Positions 23,439 through 34,300 of a stretch of 64,000 nt of DNA are shown here, in pieces (the first letter of the stretch is position 1; the number at the start of each line of letters is the position of its first letter). This DNA comes from Massariosphaeria phaeospora. Its lineage: Eukaryota; Ascomycota; Dothideomycetes; Pleosporales. A program made the position numbers and the translations under genes. The notes beneath the pieces are model-generated. The model ran no database searches. It had not been told where the DNA came from and saw only the letters and a list, made by a program, of their open reading frames with translations. The stretch is from NCBI GenBank assembly GCA_011032825.1, contig JAADJZ010000028.1:522276-586275 (forward strand). Reading direction: 5' to 3'.

Positions 23439-25322
23439 ATGGCACCTATTGATGATGCGCTTGCAGCAATTAAAGCGCTAGACTTAGGAAAGAAACTTGT
23501 GTATCAAAAAATTGCTAATCAATTTGGTGTCGATTGCTCAACTTTGGCGCGAAGACACAAGGCTGTTTAGGCACCTCGAGAAACCAAAGACTCCAACTAG
23601 CAGAAGCTTACCTAACAACAGAAGGAGGAGCTTGTAAAGTATATAAAAGAGCTTACTGCTTGTTATATACCTCCTACAAGAGAGATAATCGCCAATTTCG
23701 CGTCAGCAGTTGCCTAGGAGCTAGTGAGCGAAAGCTAGGTTACCCGCTTTATCAACAAGTACTCTATCCATCTCATCTCTCAATACTCAACAGAGATAGA
23801 CGCTAATCGCTACAACGCTGACTTCTACACAAAGTATAAGTTATATTTCAACCTACTACAACGCAAGATTGCTGAGTATAAAGTTAACGCTAAGCACACG
23901 TACAATATAGATGAAAAAGGCTTTATAATAGGAGTTACCTTAAGAACAAAGCATGTGTTCAGCCGACGTATGTAGAAGAAAAAAGAAGTCAAAGCATTAC
24001 TCTAGAATAGCAATCGTGCCTAGTTGACGCTTATAGCGTGTGTGTGCGGCGATAGATCAGCTCTGCCGCCAGGCCTCCTCTACGAGTCCGCCAACAACAC
24101 TATCTAATCAAGCTAGGTAGAAGAAATCAAGCTAGAGATACACTCTGTGCTTGTTTCCTCGTCACCTTTAGGGTGGATCAACAATGAGCTAGGCCTAGCT
24201 TGGCTTCAACAGGTGTTTGATCGCTTCACTAAGCAGAAAGCTCGAAGAAAGTACCGCCTATTGATCGTTGACGGCCACGGCTCTCATGTAACAATAGACT
24301 TTATCAACTACTGCGATTAGAACAAGATACTTCTGGCTATCTTTCCTTCTCATTCAACCCACACGCTGCAGCCGCTTAATAAGGTAATGTTCAAGCCTCT
24401 GTCAACTGCGTACTCAAAGGAGCTTACAACACACCTTCACAACGGCTAAAAGCTGTCAGTAATCAAGAAGAGCGACTTTTTTTACCTCTTCTGGAAGGCC
24501 TGGACAAGCACGTTTACTTAGGAGCTAATACTTAGGTCCTTTGAGGCAACGGGTATATCACCTCTTTAGCCCAACGTTATTTTTTAACGCTTTGCTAAGG
24601 ATACTCCTGAGGACTCTAATAGCAGCACAAGCTCTTCTTCAGTCTACTCTAGCAAGGATTGGCTTAAAATAGAGACTCTGTTACGCAAAGTCGCCAAAGA
24701 TAAGAGCAGTAAGGAGCTGAAGAAGGTCAGCTGCTCGCTCCACTACATCTCAATTCAAAACTCTTTCCTCCACTACGAGATAGTAGGCCTTAAAGAGGTT
24801 CTTAAGACTCAGAAGAAGCACAAGAAGAAGAGCAAAGCTCTTGAGTTCAAGCCTCGCAAGGAGTATCATAGTAGGGCTAAGTTCTACTCTCCTAGTAGAG
24901 TAGAGAAAGCACGCTCTGATAAGAGGACTAAACAACAGAACCAGAGGGCAGAGGAACTTAGAAAAGCAGAGATGGCGAAGCTCAGACACGCTAATAAGCT
25001 GTACAATGAGAAGATTGCTTAGGAGAAGCGTGAGCAGCGCGCGAGGGAGAAGGCAGAGCGAGACCAAGTTAAAGCTAAGAAGACTGAGGAAGCAGCTGAG
25101 CGCAAGGCTCAAAGAGAGCGTAATAAGCAAGCTTCCGACGCTGAAAAAGCTGTACAATTGCCCCAAAGAGGCAAGCGCAAGGCCTCACAGTCTGCTGCAC
25201 CAAGAAAAAAGCAAAATCGTAGTGCAGTGGCTGCGCGGCGTGGTGTTGTTGCTGCAGAGCCTCCTGCCGCACCTCGCACCCACACTACCCGCAGCGGCAG
25301 AACAGCAACTCTATATAATTAA
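23439..25322 (+). pseudogene. Outer-element transposase (pogo/Fot DDE_1 type), nonsense-riddled
   Basis: A continuous frame of 628 codons runs from MAPIDDALAAIKALDLGKK (HTH psq-like) to TATLYN at 25322, broken by many stops, nearly all TAG. Visible parts are the HTH-CENPB region, YNIDEKGF, LLIVDGHGSH and LQPLN, the last carrying Asn where DDE transposases have Asp. The C-terminus is a long Lys/Arg/Glu-rich region (about 24940-25250). The frame is intact in length, so decay has been by point change only. Confidence 0.85.
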
Positions 25323-25759
25323 TTTGTATGAGAGAATATCATCGCATAGGTCTTTAGTGCACTCTACCAAAATATATCGCTATAGTAGCTATTGTATGTG
25401 GCTCTACAGCCTCAATTTTGTATGTTGCTGGAGAGTGATTATCGGGCGTTGCGCGACTCCGGGCGTTGCGCGCACGGACACGGTACGCGCGGGCAATCTC
25501 GCGAGATTTTTCGGAGAAACCTTGGGCCCGAGTAGCTCATGCGAATGCGAAAGGCGAGGAAAGTTGCAGCCACAGATTGCGCCACAATGACGTAGTTTCT
25601 GTGGCTTAAGTCGAACGCCGCAGAGACATTGCGCATTCGACACCCACATTCGACAACACAACACACAACACCGACCGCACATACAAGGTACACTCGCACG
25701 ATCCAACCTGCTCCGTGGCTAAACTACTGCTGACCCCAACAGCCCGGATCCCTTTCAAC

Positions 25760-25972
25760 ATGCCCGTCCCACTGCCATCCACGACCGAGAAGTCGACGTC
25801 CGCAGCCGACACGTCTGCCACGGCGCAGACGTCGAACCAAGTCGAGAAGCAGTCCACGCAGAGCGCCGCATCCACAAGCCATACCCAGAAGACGGACGCT
25901 GAACGGGCCGCCGAGGCCTTGTACGAGGAGCGGATGGAGGACGAGTATGCAAAGCGGGAGGGTGGCGCCTAG
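25760..25972 (+). CDS. Small hypothetical protein, 70 aa
   Basis: The frame starts at the ATG at 25760 (MPVPLPSTTEKS) and ends YEERMEDEYAKREGGA. The Ser/Thr-rich N-terminus and the acidic-basic helical C-terminus are like small conserved proteins of filamentous ascomycetes; I know no function. A 5' UTR intron is likely: GTACACTCG at about 25688 and CCCAACAG just before 25743. It lies 226 bp from the end of the transposon, whose TA target is therefore in its upstream region. Confidence 0.65.
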   Translation: MPVPLPSTTEKSTSAADTSATAQTSNQVEKQSTQSAASTSHTQKTDAERAAEALYEERMEDEYAKREGGA

Positions 25973-26087
25973 ACAATTCATCATAACGACAACAAACACT
26001 CTACGACTCCCTTCGGCTTGGTTGAGGATATCAAAAACGAGCGTTCTACTCCTGTGGCCACTCTTATGTAGCAGCCCCATCAATGAA

Positions 26088-26744
26088 CTACCCCGCAAGG
26101 GCTTTCTGCACCAATTCCTGCGGCCTCCCACTCATCGGAATCTGCAGCGCCAACTCATGGCCCTTCTCCGTCATCTTGCCCCACGTCTTCCGCAGTATGT
26201 TCAGGATCTTCTCCTCATTGTGCTCCTTCTCGAACTGCTCGAACTGGTCGTCAAGGAACACCAGACAGGCTACGTCCTCCAGCACCTGCGTCTCCTCGTT
26301 GTCCTTCAGCCCTTCCTTGCGTATCAACCCCGAGACGCGATTCGTCACGTCCAGCTTGTAGCCGACCTCGTCGCAGATGCGCGCGACGTAGTCGGCCTGC
26401 CGCTTCTTCAGGTGCGTGCGCCAGGTCAGATAGCCCACGCGCGTCATCGGGTACGAGTCGCGCGGCACTTCCCAGCGGCGGAAGTGCTGGGCGCGCACGG
26501 CGAGGCGCAGGGCTTCGGAGGCATCGGGCGTGTGCTTGGAGAGGTACGAGGTGCATTTCTGCGCGTAGTGCAGTTCGTAGGGCACGTCGGCGCCGTCGAC
26601 GGTGATCTTCTTGGGGTCTTTGGCGTGCTCGGCGTCGATGGCCGCGAGGGCCGCTTCGTAGGGGCCGGCGGGCTGGGCCATAGGGACAGCGGGAACTTCA
26701 GGCATGCGGTCGGGCTGGGCATCAGACGGCGAGGAGGCCATCAT
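26088..26744 (-). CDS. DUF4202-family protein, 218 aa
   Basis: A single exon. The core reads AQHFRRWEVPRDSYPMTRVGYLTWR at residues about 88-112, then KRQADYVARICDEVGY and an acidic stretch ending EEKILNILRKTWGKM, which is the DUF4202 pattern. The conserved His and Arg of the AQHxRRWExPR box suggest a metal- or nucleotide-binding HD-like site, but no reaction is proven. The length is normal. Two ATGs in tandem (26744, 26741) give the start. It is divergent from the C2H2 gene, with 178 bp between starts. Confidence 0.85.
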   Translation of the reverse strand: MMASSPSDAQPDRMPEVPAVPMAQPAGPYEAALAAIDAEHAKDPKKITVDGADVPYELHYAQKCTSYLSKHTPDASEALRLAVRAQHFRRWEVPRDSYPMTRVGYLTWRTHLKKRQADYVARICDEVGYKLDVTNRVSGLIRKEGLKDNEETQVLEDVACLVFLDDQFEQFEKEHNEEKILNILRKTWGKMTEKGHELALQIPMSGRPQELVQKALAG

Positions 26745-26922
26745 GAGGATACGGAGAGTCTTGTTTGCCTGAGAATCCCCTGCGACAGATGATTGCGATA
26801 CTGCCCGCGCACCCCCACTACCCCACGCGCCCGAGCCAAGCCGTTTTATTAAATCGGGCCCCGGGGTCGATCACAACGACGTCCTGTACCGAAGCCCCTT
26901 CCACCCTCACGTTCCACCGAGC

Positions 26923-28995
26923 ATGTCGACCAACTCCGCACACGATGCCATCCCCTACCCGCCGTTTCCCGATGTCGAAGATGCCCCGTCGCGGTCTTCA
27001 ATTACGACACACATTGCGCCTCGGCCACGCCCCATAGCAGCCGCGCCGGTGCGGGTGCCGGCGGTGCCAGCTCCTAGATTCAACCCGGTGCCAGTTCCCT
27101 CGCAACGCAATGCAGTTCCCTCGCAGCGCAGCCACGACGGCCGCAGCCCCTTTACCTTCCTCCCACCTCGAATTGCGCCTCCGGGGCCTCCCCCCACTCC
27201 ACCACCGCCGCGGGCGGACCAAAACCCGGCCTTCGCTCCTGCCGTTCAAGCCCTGGGGTTTGGTCCTCCCAACCAACCTCCCGGCTTGAACTCCGCGAAC
27301 CCAGCGCTGCATTTTCGGCCGCTTCGCAAATCTCGGCCTGTTCCGCCGCCACAATTCGCTCCTGGGCCTGCGCAACCGCTGCAATTGGCTCCCGCACAGC
27401 CGCCGCCGCAGCGGGTGACGGCTCAGATTCCGCAGACTGCTGCTCTTAGTCCTCGCCTTTCACAACCACAGGCTCCACCACAAGCGTCGCCACGAGCTAC
27501 TCGACACGCTCCTCAACAATCTGCTCAACAAGCTCCGCCACAAGCTGCTCCGCAACCTTTCCCTCGAGCTCCTCTACAAACTATTCTACAAGCTGTGCCG
27601 GCAACGGCGCTCCTGACCGCTCCCACTCCTTCGCTCCTGTCCGTTCCCACTCCACCTCTCAGCACATCCCCTCTCCACACTATACCTCGCGATATCGCAA
27701 CCCACCGCAAGCTCCTCTTCTCCCTCGACACAACGGTGCAACTATACCCCGCCGCGTGGGACCGATTCTGGCCGTTCATCGATAACGTGTGGTGCGTACA
27801 CCAGACTCCGCGTCCCTCACCCGAGACCGGCATCGGGAGGGTATACGGAAGCTGTCGGTTGAGCCGCAAGAATGATTCCCCGCCGCTGGACCAAAACGGG
27901 GATTCACAGCCGCGACGGCAGAGACGAGAGCGTGGGACGTGTAAGGCGAAATTTCGGCTGACACTATTCCCGGATGGGCTGCGCATGGCAGAGAGTACCG
28001 GGGAGCCGCATTCACACACACTGGACCACATCGATTCGGTCAAGCGGCCTTCAGCAGTTCGGAATCTGGTCCTGAACGATTTCTTCAAGTCATGGGAGGC
28101 TGCCGGTATACTGGCCTATCTCCGCGACATCTCCGCCCAGGACCCCAAGCAGGATCTCCTGAAAGAGGCCGGCGGTTTCTACCTTACCCAGAAAGAAGTG
28201 CAGAACGTTATGAACGGTGCCCTGAAGAAAGCATATCCTGGTGTACACATTGCCGACGTTAGGAAGCAGATGGACAAGTACAAGAACTGGACGACGTGCA
28301 ACCACAAGGGCTGCAATGCGCCTCCGTTCAAGGAGCGGAAGGCGCTTTTGGATCACCGGAAAGCAGTACACAGGGTCAAGAAACCAATACCAGGGGAGCT
28401 GATACATCAGTGTCCCGAGAAGACTTGTTGGAGGCACAAGAGGAAGGGGTTTGACACAATGAAAGCTGTGGAAGAGCACATGCGCAAGAAACACAACGCC
28501 GATGTCTACAACAGGCCGCTGCCCCAACAGCTCGTCGAACCGTCCCCCACCGCCGGCACCGACCCACTCGAACCCATCGACCTAACTTCCCGGCTCTCCC
28601 CGATGATGAGACATTCCATGAATGTCCAGCACAACGGCATGCCCAACATGGACCCCTTCACCAGCATGCTGCCCGATCCAATAACCCCAGATAGCTCCGG
28701 CGAGGACCGCGACCAGCGTCAGCAGCAGCAGCAGAATGCTATGCGGTATGCGGCTCAGCAGGAGGCACGGAGCGCCCTCAGTGCGCTGGATAGAGAGGAT
28801 ATGAAGACGAAAATCGAGAGACTGAAGGCTGAACGGGAGAGGATGGATAGCGAGTTAAGGAGATTGAATGTTGCGTTTTGGGGGGATGAGAGAGGCGAGG
28901 GAGAGGCGATGGATGAGGATGAGGATGATGAGGACGACGAGGATGAGGATGAGGACATGGAGGATGAGGAGGAGGATGATGATGATGAGTATTAG
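26923..28995 (+). CDS. Two-finger C2H2 protein with WRKY-GCM/FAR1-like region, 690 aa
   Basis: A single exon. Residues 1-260 are Pro/Gln/Ala-rich. About 270-390 holds a Cys/His region with WCVHQ, CKAKFRLTLFPDG and HSHTLDH that looks like the WRKY-GCM1/FAR1 zinc fold found in mobile-element-derived regulators. Two C2H2-like fingers follow: C-x4-C with H-x4-H in CNHKGC...HRKAVH, and CPEKTC...HMRKKH. A short Gln run and a long Asp/Glu tail end the protein. It is probably a DNA-binding regulator derived from or related to transposase DNA-binding domains; targets are unknown. Confidence 0.72.
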   Translation: MSTNSAHDAIPYPPFPDVEDAPSRSSITTHIAPRPRPIAAAPVRVPAVPAPRFNPVPVPSQRNAVPSQRSHDGRSPFTFLPPRIAPPGPPPTPPPPRADQNPAFAPAVQALGFGPPNQPPGLNSANPALHFRPLRKSRPVPPPQFAPGPAQPLQLAPAQPPPQRVTAQIPQTAALSPRLSQPQAPPQASPRATRHAPQQSAQQAPPQAAPQPFPRAPLQTILQAVPATALLTAPTPSLLSVPTPPLSTSPLHTIPRDIATHRKLLFSLDTTVQLYPAAWDRFWPFIDNVWCVHQTPRPSPETGIGRVYGSCRLSRKNDSPPLDQNGDSQPRRQRRERGTCKAKFRLTLFPDGLRMAESTGEPHSHTLDHIDSVKRPSAVRNLVLNDFFKSWEAAGILAYLRDISAQDPKQDLLKEAGGFYLTQKEVQNVMNGALKKAYPGVHIADVRKQMDKYKNWTTCNHKGCNAPPFKERKALLDHRKAVHRVKKPIPGELIHQCPEKTCWRHKRKGFDTMKAVEEHMRKKHNADVYNRPLPQQLVEPSPTAGTDPLEPIDLTSRLSPMMRHSMNVQHNGMPNMDPFTSMLPDPITPDSSGEDRDQRQQQQQNAMRYAAQQEARSALSALDREDMKTKIERLKAERERMDSELRRLNVAFWGDERGEGEAMDEDEDDEDDEDEDEDMEDEEEDDDDEY

Positions 28996-29879
28996 TAATA
29001 CGGCTTGAGTAGGGACGTTGCGTATTATTTCCACTACACCAGTTTTTCACACCGAACAACGGACCGAGGGAGATACTTGCATGATTACAATTCAAAGCTC
29101 AGATTGTTTCTGAGATTCTGACTGTAGAGTTGTCGGAATTGAAAAGGCCTATGTTATCCGAGGCCGTACCAGCTACTTTCGTTCTCGTTTTAGCTGCTTC
29201 TCCTGTTGTCTTGACATTCCTCACCTGTTAAGCCATTGTTCTATCACGCTCTACCTTCTTTGTTCTAGCGTTTGCGTCGTTTTCGCCGGGGCTGTGGATA
29301 GCACCACTCACAGACCCAGACACACTGCGTTTCTCACTCTGGCCATCTCACTGGCCTAGCGATTTGATTTCAACAGCATCAACCAAGGCAAGGTTCCTGC
29401 ATGCTCGGCGTAACGTACAGCTCAATCCATGCTGCAGATGACTGGCTTGGATGACGAGGTATTTGCGCTGACACAGCTCGTTTTCGATGGTAGCGAAGCT
29501 ATCTACGCTAAGAGTGTGTGGTCGAAGCTGGTTAGTAGATGTGCAGGGACCGGGGGTTTCCATGAAGCTTTCACATATAGTTAAGGTACTTCGCTGTTCA
29601 CGATACAAGCATGGAAATCACTAGCCTCACGATTGCCTACATGCGACTTGTACATGTACAAATTCACAAAACAATAGATATGCAAGTATCGTCTTGCGTA
29701 AGCGACCTGCAGTGACACAACGTGATTCCAGTTTCTGGATGTTCCCCATTTCTTCATCATGGCCCTTCAAAGCACTAGAAAACTGGCTTGAAAGCGCGGT
29801 ATTGCACCCATTATCTCAACTTTCTACGTCTGTGTTTCTCTACTACCTAACACACGAAATCCGTTGAGTACTAACTACA
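28996..29879. other. Convergent intergenic region
   Basis: No domain-bearing frame is present. It separates the C2H2 gene from a gene on the other strand. Confidence 0.45.
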
Positions 29880-30384
29880 TCACAACCACTGCGCCCCCAC
29901 ACAAGCCGCCACGAAACACTTATGCAACTGCACCTCCAACGAATCCAGCACACCCACAAACCCCTCCTCGCTTACCGCCCTCGGCACAACCCCCCTTATA
30001 AAATCAATCGCCCACAACGCTCCGGCATGGAAACTCGCCGCCTCGTTCGGTACGCCTTGCACCGCAGCCAAGGCACTGATATCCGTTAGGCGCAGGCCGC
30101 GAACGAAGGTCGTAGTGTGCGTGAACGCGTCTGCCGGAAAGCCTCGTTGAAAGCCGAGAAGCGCGTCGCTTTTCACCCACAGCGCGGCGCGGCAGTAGGT
30201 GTCGGCGTAGAGGAGTTGGAGTTCGGCGGCGGTGAGGGTGCGGTTGGAGTGAGTGGTGAGGCGTGTGAAGGTGGTGGATTGGAGGGCCCAGGGGATGCGG
30301 GCGTAGTGGGAGCGGGTGGGTTGGTTGGAGGGGTAGGAAGATGGGATCGTGGACTATGACTTGGGTTTTTTGGAGGGGAGACAT
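29880..30384 (-). pseudogene. Unrecognised gene, probably frameshifted near its start
   Basis: From about 30335 down to the stop at 29880 one frame is convincingly coding, for example RSHYARIPWALQSTTF, AELQLLYADTYCRAALW and LTDISALAAVQGVPNEAASF. It lacks its own start: just upstream the frame meets a TAG. The ATG at 30384 opens MSPLQKTQVIVHDPIFLPL in another frame, and the two would join smoothly if about 4 nt of the CCAACCAACCCACCCGC tract near 30330 were absent. Either a small insertion broke the gene or an unseen intron bridges the frames. Family unknown. Confidence 0.5.
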
Positions 30385-31357
30385 GGTGATGAGGTTTGTG
30401 GGATGAGTTGTTGGAATGAGATGTGTGGGATGGGGTGGGGACGGGTAGAGGCTGAGTTATAGGCTGGGGGGTGCTTGATACGAATGGTGAAGCAAACATG
30501 CGTGGCTGCAAGGAAACGACTGGTATTGCGAAGATTCCTAGGATTCATTGTTAGATGTTGGTATGTCGCTAGAAAGACAGTTGATTGTCATGACTATTGT
30601 TTTCCTTAGTTTGCTGAGATGACAGTAGAATGTAGGAATCACGAGTCTTAGACGTAGGAGCTTGCTATCTAGATAATTTTATCTTCGAAAGACACAAAAT
30701 ACTACAGGGGAACTTGTTGAAGCGCTAGCAGTTGCTGAATCGTATTTTGGGCTATGGTTGCCAACTCAGTGAAAGTAACGGTCTCACGTGATTTCACTCA
30801 CTCGGTAATGGTTTATCTGGAGCTACTTGAAAGAAAAGAGATTACACGCTTTATAAGGAAATAATAATTGACTGTACTATCAAAGCGTTAGTTCTGACAC
30901 CGGTGTGTTCTTTCAAGAGTGAGTGAATGGGTTAACAACCAGAAAGAGAACCGAAGACAGATCAAACCAAACACCAATTCTAGAACGGAGAAGTATCTTG
31001 TTGCGGCATCTCTTGTTGTCAGCATGTATAGCTCTTTTACTTATGCCTGTTGCTCCACTTGCGCAGTGATGACTCAAAGATCAGCCAAGGCAGTACACCG
31101 GTCTCTCTTCTCCGGATCTCTTACGCGGCCAGCAACCGTCTATCAAATGTAGCCCGAGCAACCGCGCTAGTGGTTCGGTGTCGCGTGCCCCTCAGTCTTA
31201 TCGGACGCGCCTGATGTAAACAAAATACATCCGCGCCTCAACCCACCTCCACCCACCTCCACCCACTCCACACCGTCCCGAGCAGAGTTCCGCTTCGCCA
31301 CAAGCATCCTCCACCTTGGCTACTGGGGCCACGCAACAGCACGACCCCGCCGCGAAT
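30385..31357. other. Divergent intergenic region
   Basis: No supported gene. A CCCACCTCCA tandem lies at about 31244-31266, just before the next gene. Confidence 0.45.
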
Positions 31358-34300
31358 ATGGGGACGCGCCGCGACCGCGACGAAATGCCGTACATGAGCA
31401 CCCCGGAGACCTCAGACGTCGAGGAATCTCCCGCACCGAGAGTCCGCGAAAGAGCAAGCAGCTATCGGACGGGCAATGTGTCCGCTCCAGGTCAGGGCCA
31501 CTCGGCTGCGAGGCCAGCGTTGTCTCAGAGCTCCGATCTCCAGTTTATCGATGGACACGAGCTGCGTGCTACGGCTCACCGAGTGCAAAAGGACGACGAG
31601 ACAATTGCGAAACGCAAGGAAGCTGAGCAAGCAAATGTTTCTGGTGTGATGCAAGGGTTCGTGAAGAAACTCCCAAACGCTCACAGCTATTTTGATGACG
31701 GTTTACCAACTCACAGCAGTTCGACCCGAGGCCCAACCTGGGGTGGTAAACCCGGGAACGGTATCCCAGCATATACCAATTCGACACGAGGTCCAAGTTG
31801 GGGCGGTCGCGGTGGCCAATCTTCGAGCGGTTTGCCAACCCACAGCGTCTCGTCCCGAGGAGCTCCAACATGGGGTGGAAAGCCCAAGGGCGGTTATCCA
31901 ACTCCTGGGAAATCCGGAGCAGCTCCAACCTGGGGTAATCAAGGAAGGATCAGGCAACGCAAGCTCCCGCCAAAGGGCATGTTTGAAGATATGGAGAAGA
32001 CAGCTGTGGAACTGCTGGTCACGAACTACGACCAAACATCAATCGTAACAGCACCCTCCGGTAGTAAGCTTCCACAGTATCGATCGGTCCCTGACGATAA
32101 GAATTTCATGGATCTAACGCTTGACGATGACGAAGATGAGAAACTCGGACAGAAACTCGGACCGGCGACTCAGAGACGGAACGACCCAGACACGAGACTC
32201 TTTGTACGCGAGAAGCATCCACCTCCCCGCGACCGGCAAGACTCGCTGCATGTCCGCGATCCATTAGAACGGCTTGCTCGACCACAGACAAAGCCTACCG
32301 TTCAAGGAAAGCAGGACACCAGGCCTAACGTACATGTTCCGGCCAAGCGAGCGCCAGCATACGACATCGGGAATACCAGGAAAGCTCCAAAGCTGGCTGT
32401 CCCCACATTGCAAGAGCGGGAGATGTCCAAGGTTGCAGCCGAACTCGGGGCTTCGATGATGGAAGTCGATGAATTAGTGACGCCCACGCAGAAGAAGCGC
32501 AAAGACGCAACGCCAGAGAGCATGCAACAGAATGCAACAGAACCAAATTATTCTTCTCCTCCTGTCCAGTCGACCGCGTTTTTGAAGCCGTCTCCACGTC
32601 GCGTGCGAGCGTCCCCTGTGAAGGGCTATCCTCTGCGCACGCCTGACCCCCGGACCTGGCGACCCAAGCCTAGACCACGTCAAGAGAGCGTCGCAAATCG
32701 ACCGGACCAGACCGTTGCAGCGTCCGCGGAACAAACTAAGCGCCGTAGAAGTTCGAGCAGTCCTCCACGGCTGAATCCGGAGGCCAAGAAAGCGAAGACC
32801 GAGACGACGACTGAGGAACACACGCTCCCAGTGGATCCTACAGCAAACCAGACGCCGAAGAAGGAGAAAATAACCTTCAATGAATTGCTTGAGAGGCGTC
32901 GGCGCCGGGTTGAAGTTCAGGACAGCCGTCCCGAGGAGACTATTGTAGTCGCTGCGGAGAAGCCCACGGCGGACCCAACCCCTAAAAAAGCCACATTGTC
33001 CTTCAAAGAATACCTCGAGAGGAAGCGTAATCAGGCAGCTGGTGTGCAGACCAGCCATCCAGAGGGCACTACCACAGTTGCTGCGAAAATTGACGACGGA
33101 AAGAAAGCCGAGGACGAGGCCTTACTCATTCCACGTACCGACACCCCCCAAATGAATTCCCTTCAGACATCAAATGAGGAGAACCGGCTTCGTACTAATC
33201 TTGCTGCGGCCGTCGCTGCAGGCAAACGCGTGAGCGCGAGGGTGCTTGACGAATCTTCGAGCCATGATGCAAAGTCTAACGACCCTAAATCAGTACGTTG
33301 TTACTCTTATCCCACTTGCAATACTCACACACTAACGACGCTCCAGCATCCTGCTATCCAGTCGCCCACCCCACCCCTCATCCTACCCGCCACTGAACTG
33401 TCCCAGCAATCAGCCCAGGATGGCTCAATCACTGTATGTTTGCTTCCCACAGCTGAGCCATATATCTATTTGCCATACTAACCCCACTCCGCAGAACCGC
33501 ACCGACGAAGAGCAGCCGCCGACCCCGACGCTCGAAGCGCAGACTATGCAACTAACCCAGCAGTCAGGACAGGAGAAGTCGCCATCGGTCCGTCTACTAT
33601 TGGGAATCCGCCTGGCCTTGAACCTCGTTACTAACGTCTTTCTCCCTAGAACACTGTTGATGTCTCACCGCCGACTCTTATGCTTGAGGCCGTCCCGCAA
33701 CTAATCCAGAAACCAGCACAGGAGAAGTCGCCGTCGGTCCGTCTGCCATTAGAAATCCGCCTGGGCCTGTACTCGTTTACTAACGTCTTCTCCCTAGACC
33801 TCCGCTGATGTTGCACCGCTGCCATCCGCGCTGGAACCCGTTGTAAAAATGGTCCGTCTGCCATTCGGAATCCGCCTGGACATGTGCTTGTTTACTAACG
33901 TCCTCCCCCTAGACCTCCGCTGATGTTGCGCCGCTGCCATCCGCGTTGGAACCCATGGAAATAATGGTCTGTCTGCCATAAAATCCGCCTTGGGTGGTAT
34001 CTTGTTTACTAACGTCTTCCTTCTTAGGACCCCATGGATGTTGTACCACCCACACCCGACCCGCCTACCTCTTCACCGCCGTCCTCGATCTCCCGACCTA
34101 AACAGCCGCAAGAACCTTCGTCAGCGTCAGCGGCAGTAGCACCACTTTCGCCTCCGCCAACTCGTCGACCATCCCTCATTACCACGTCCAAACTGCCGCA
34201 CGACGGCATCGAGCCCCAGCCCCCATCCGACCGCAAACCCAAACGCACGGTCCGGTTCGAAGGTTTCGAGTTCCCGGGTTCCGAGACGACGTTGGGCGAC

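Larger units (their letters stand above)
20808..25532 (+). mobile_element. Outer Tc1/mariner-pogo (Fot-like) DNA transposon, interrupted by an inner element
   Basis: The ends are inverted repeats of roughly 100 bp starting CTCGGGCCCAA, and the whole is flanked by a TA target duplication (20806-20807 and 25533-25534). The left repeat is split: 49 bp at 20808-20856, then the remainder from 23351. Both halves together match the right repeat at about 25435-25532 (shared blocks TTTCTCCGAAAAATCTCG, CGTGTCCGTGCGCGCAA). Without the insert the element is about 2.2 kb, a normal size for the family. It carries a decayed transposase at 23439-25322. Confidence 0.9.

Noticed and set aside
26251..26722. Long minus-strand frames overlapping the DUF4202 gene
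   Set aside because: Shifted-frame shadows of the real coding frame.
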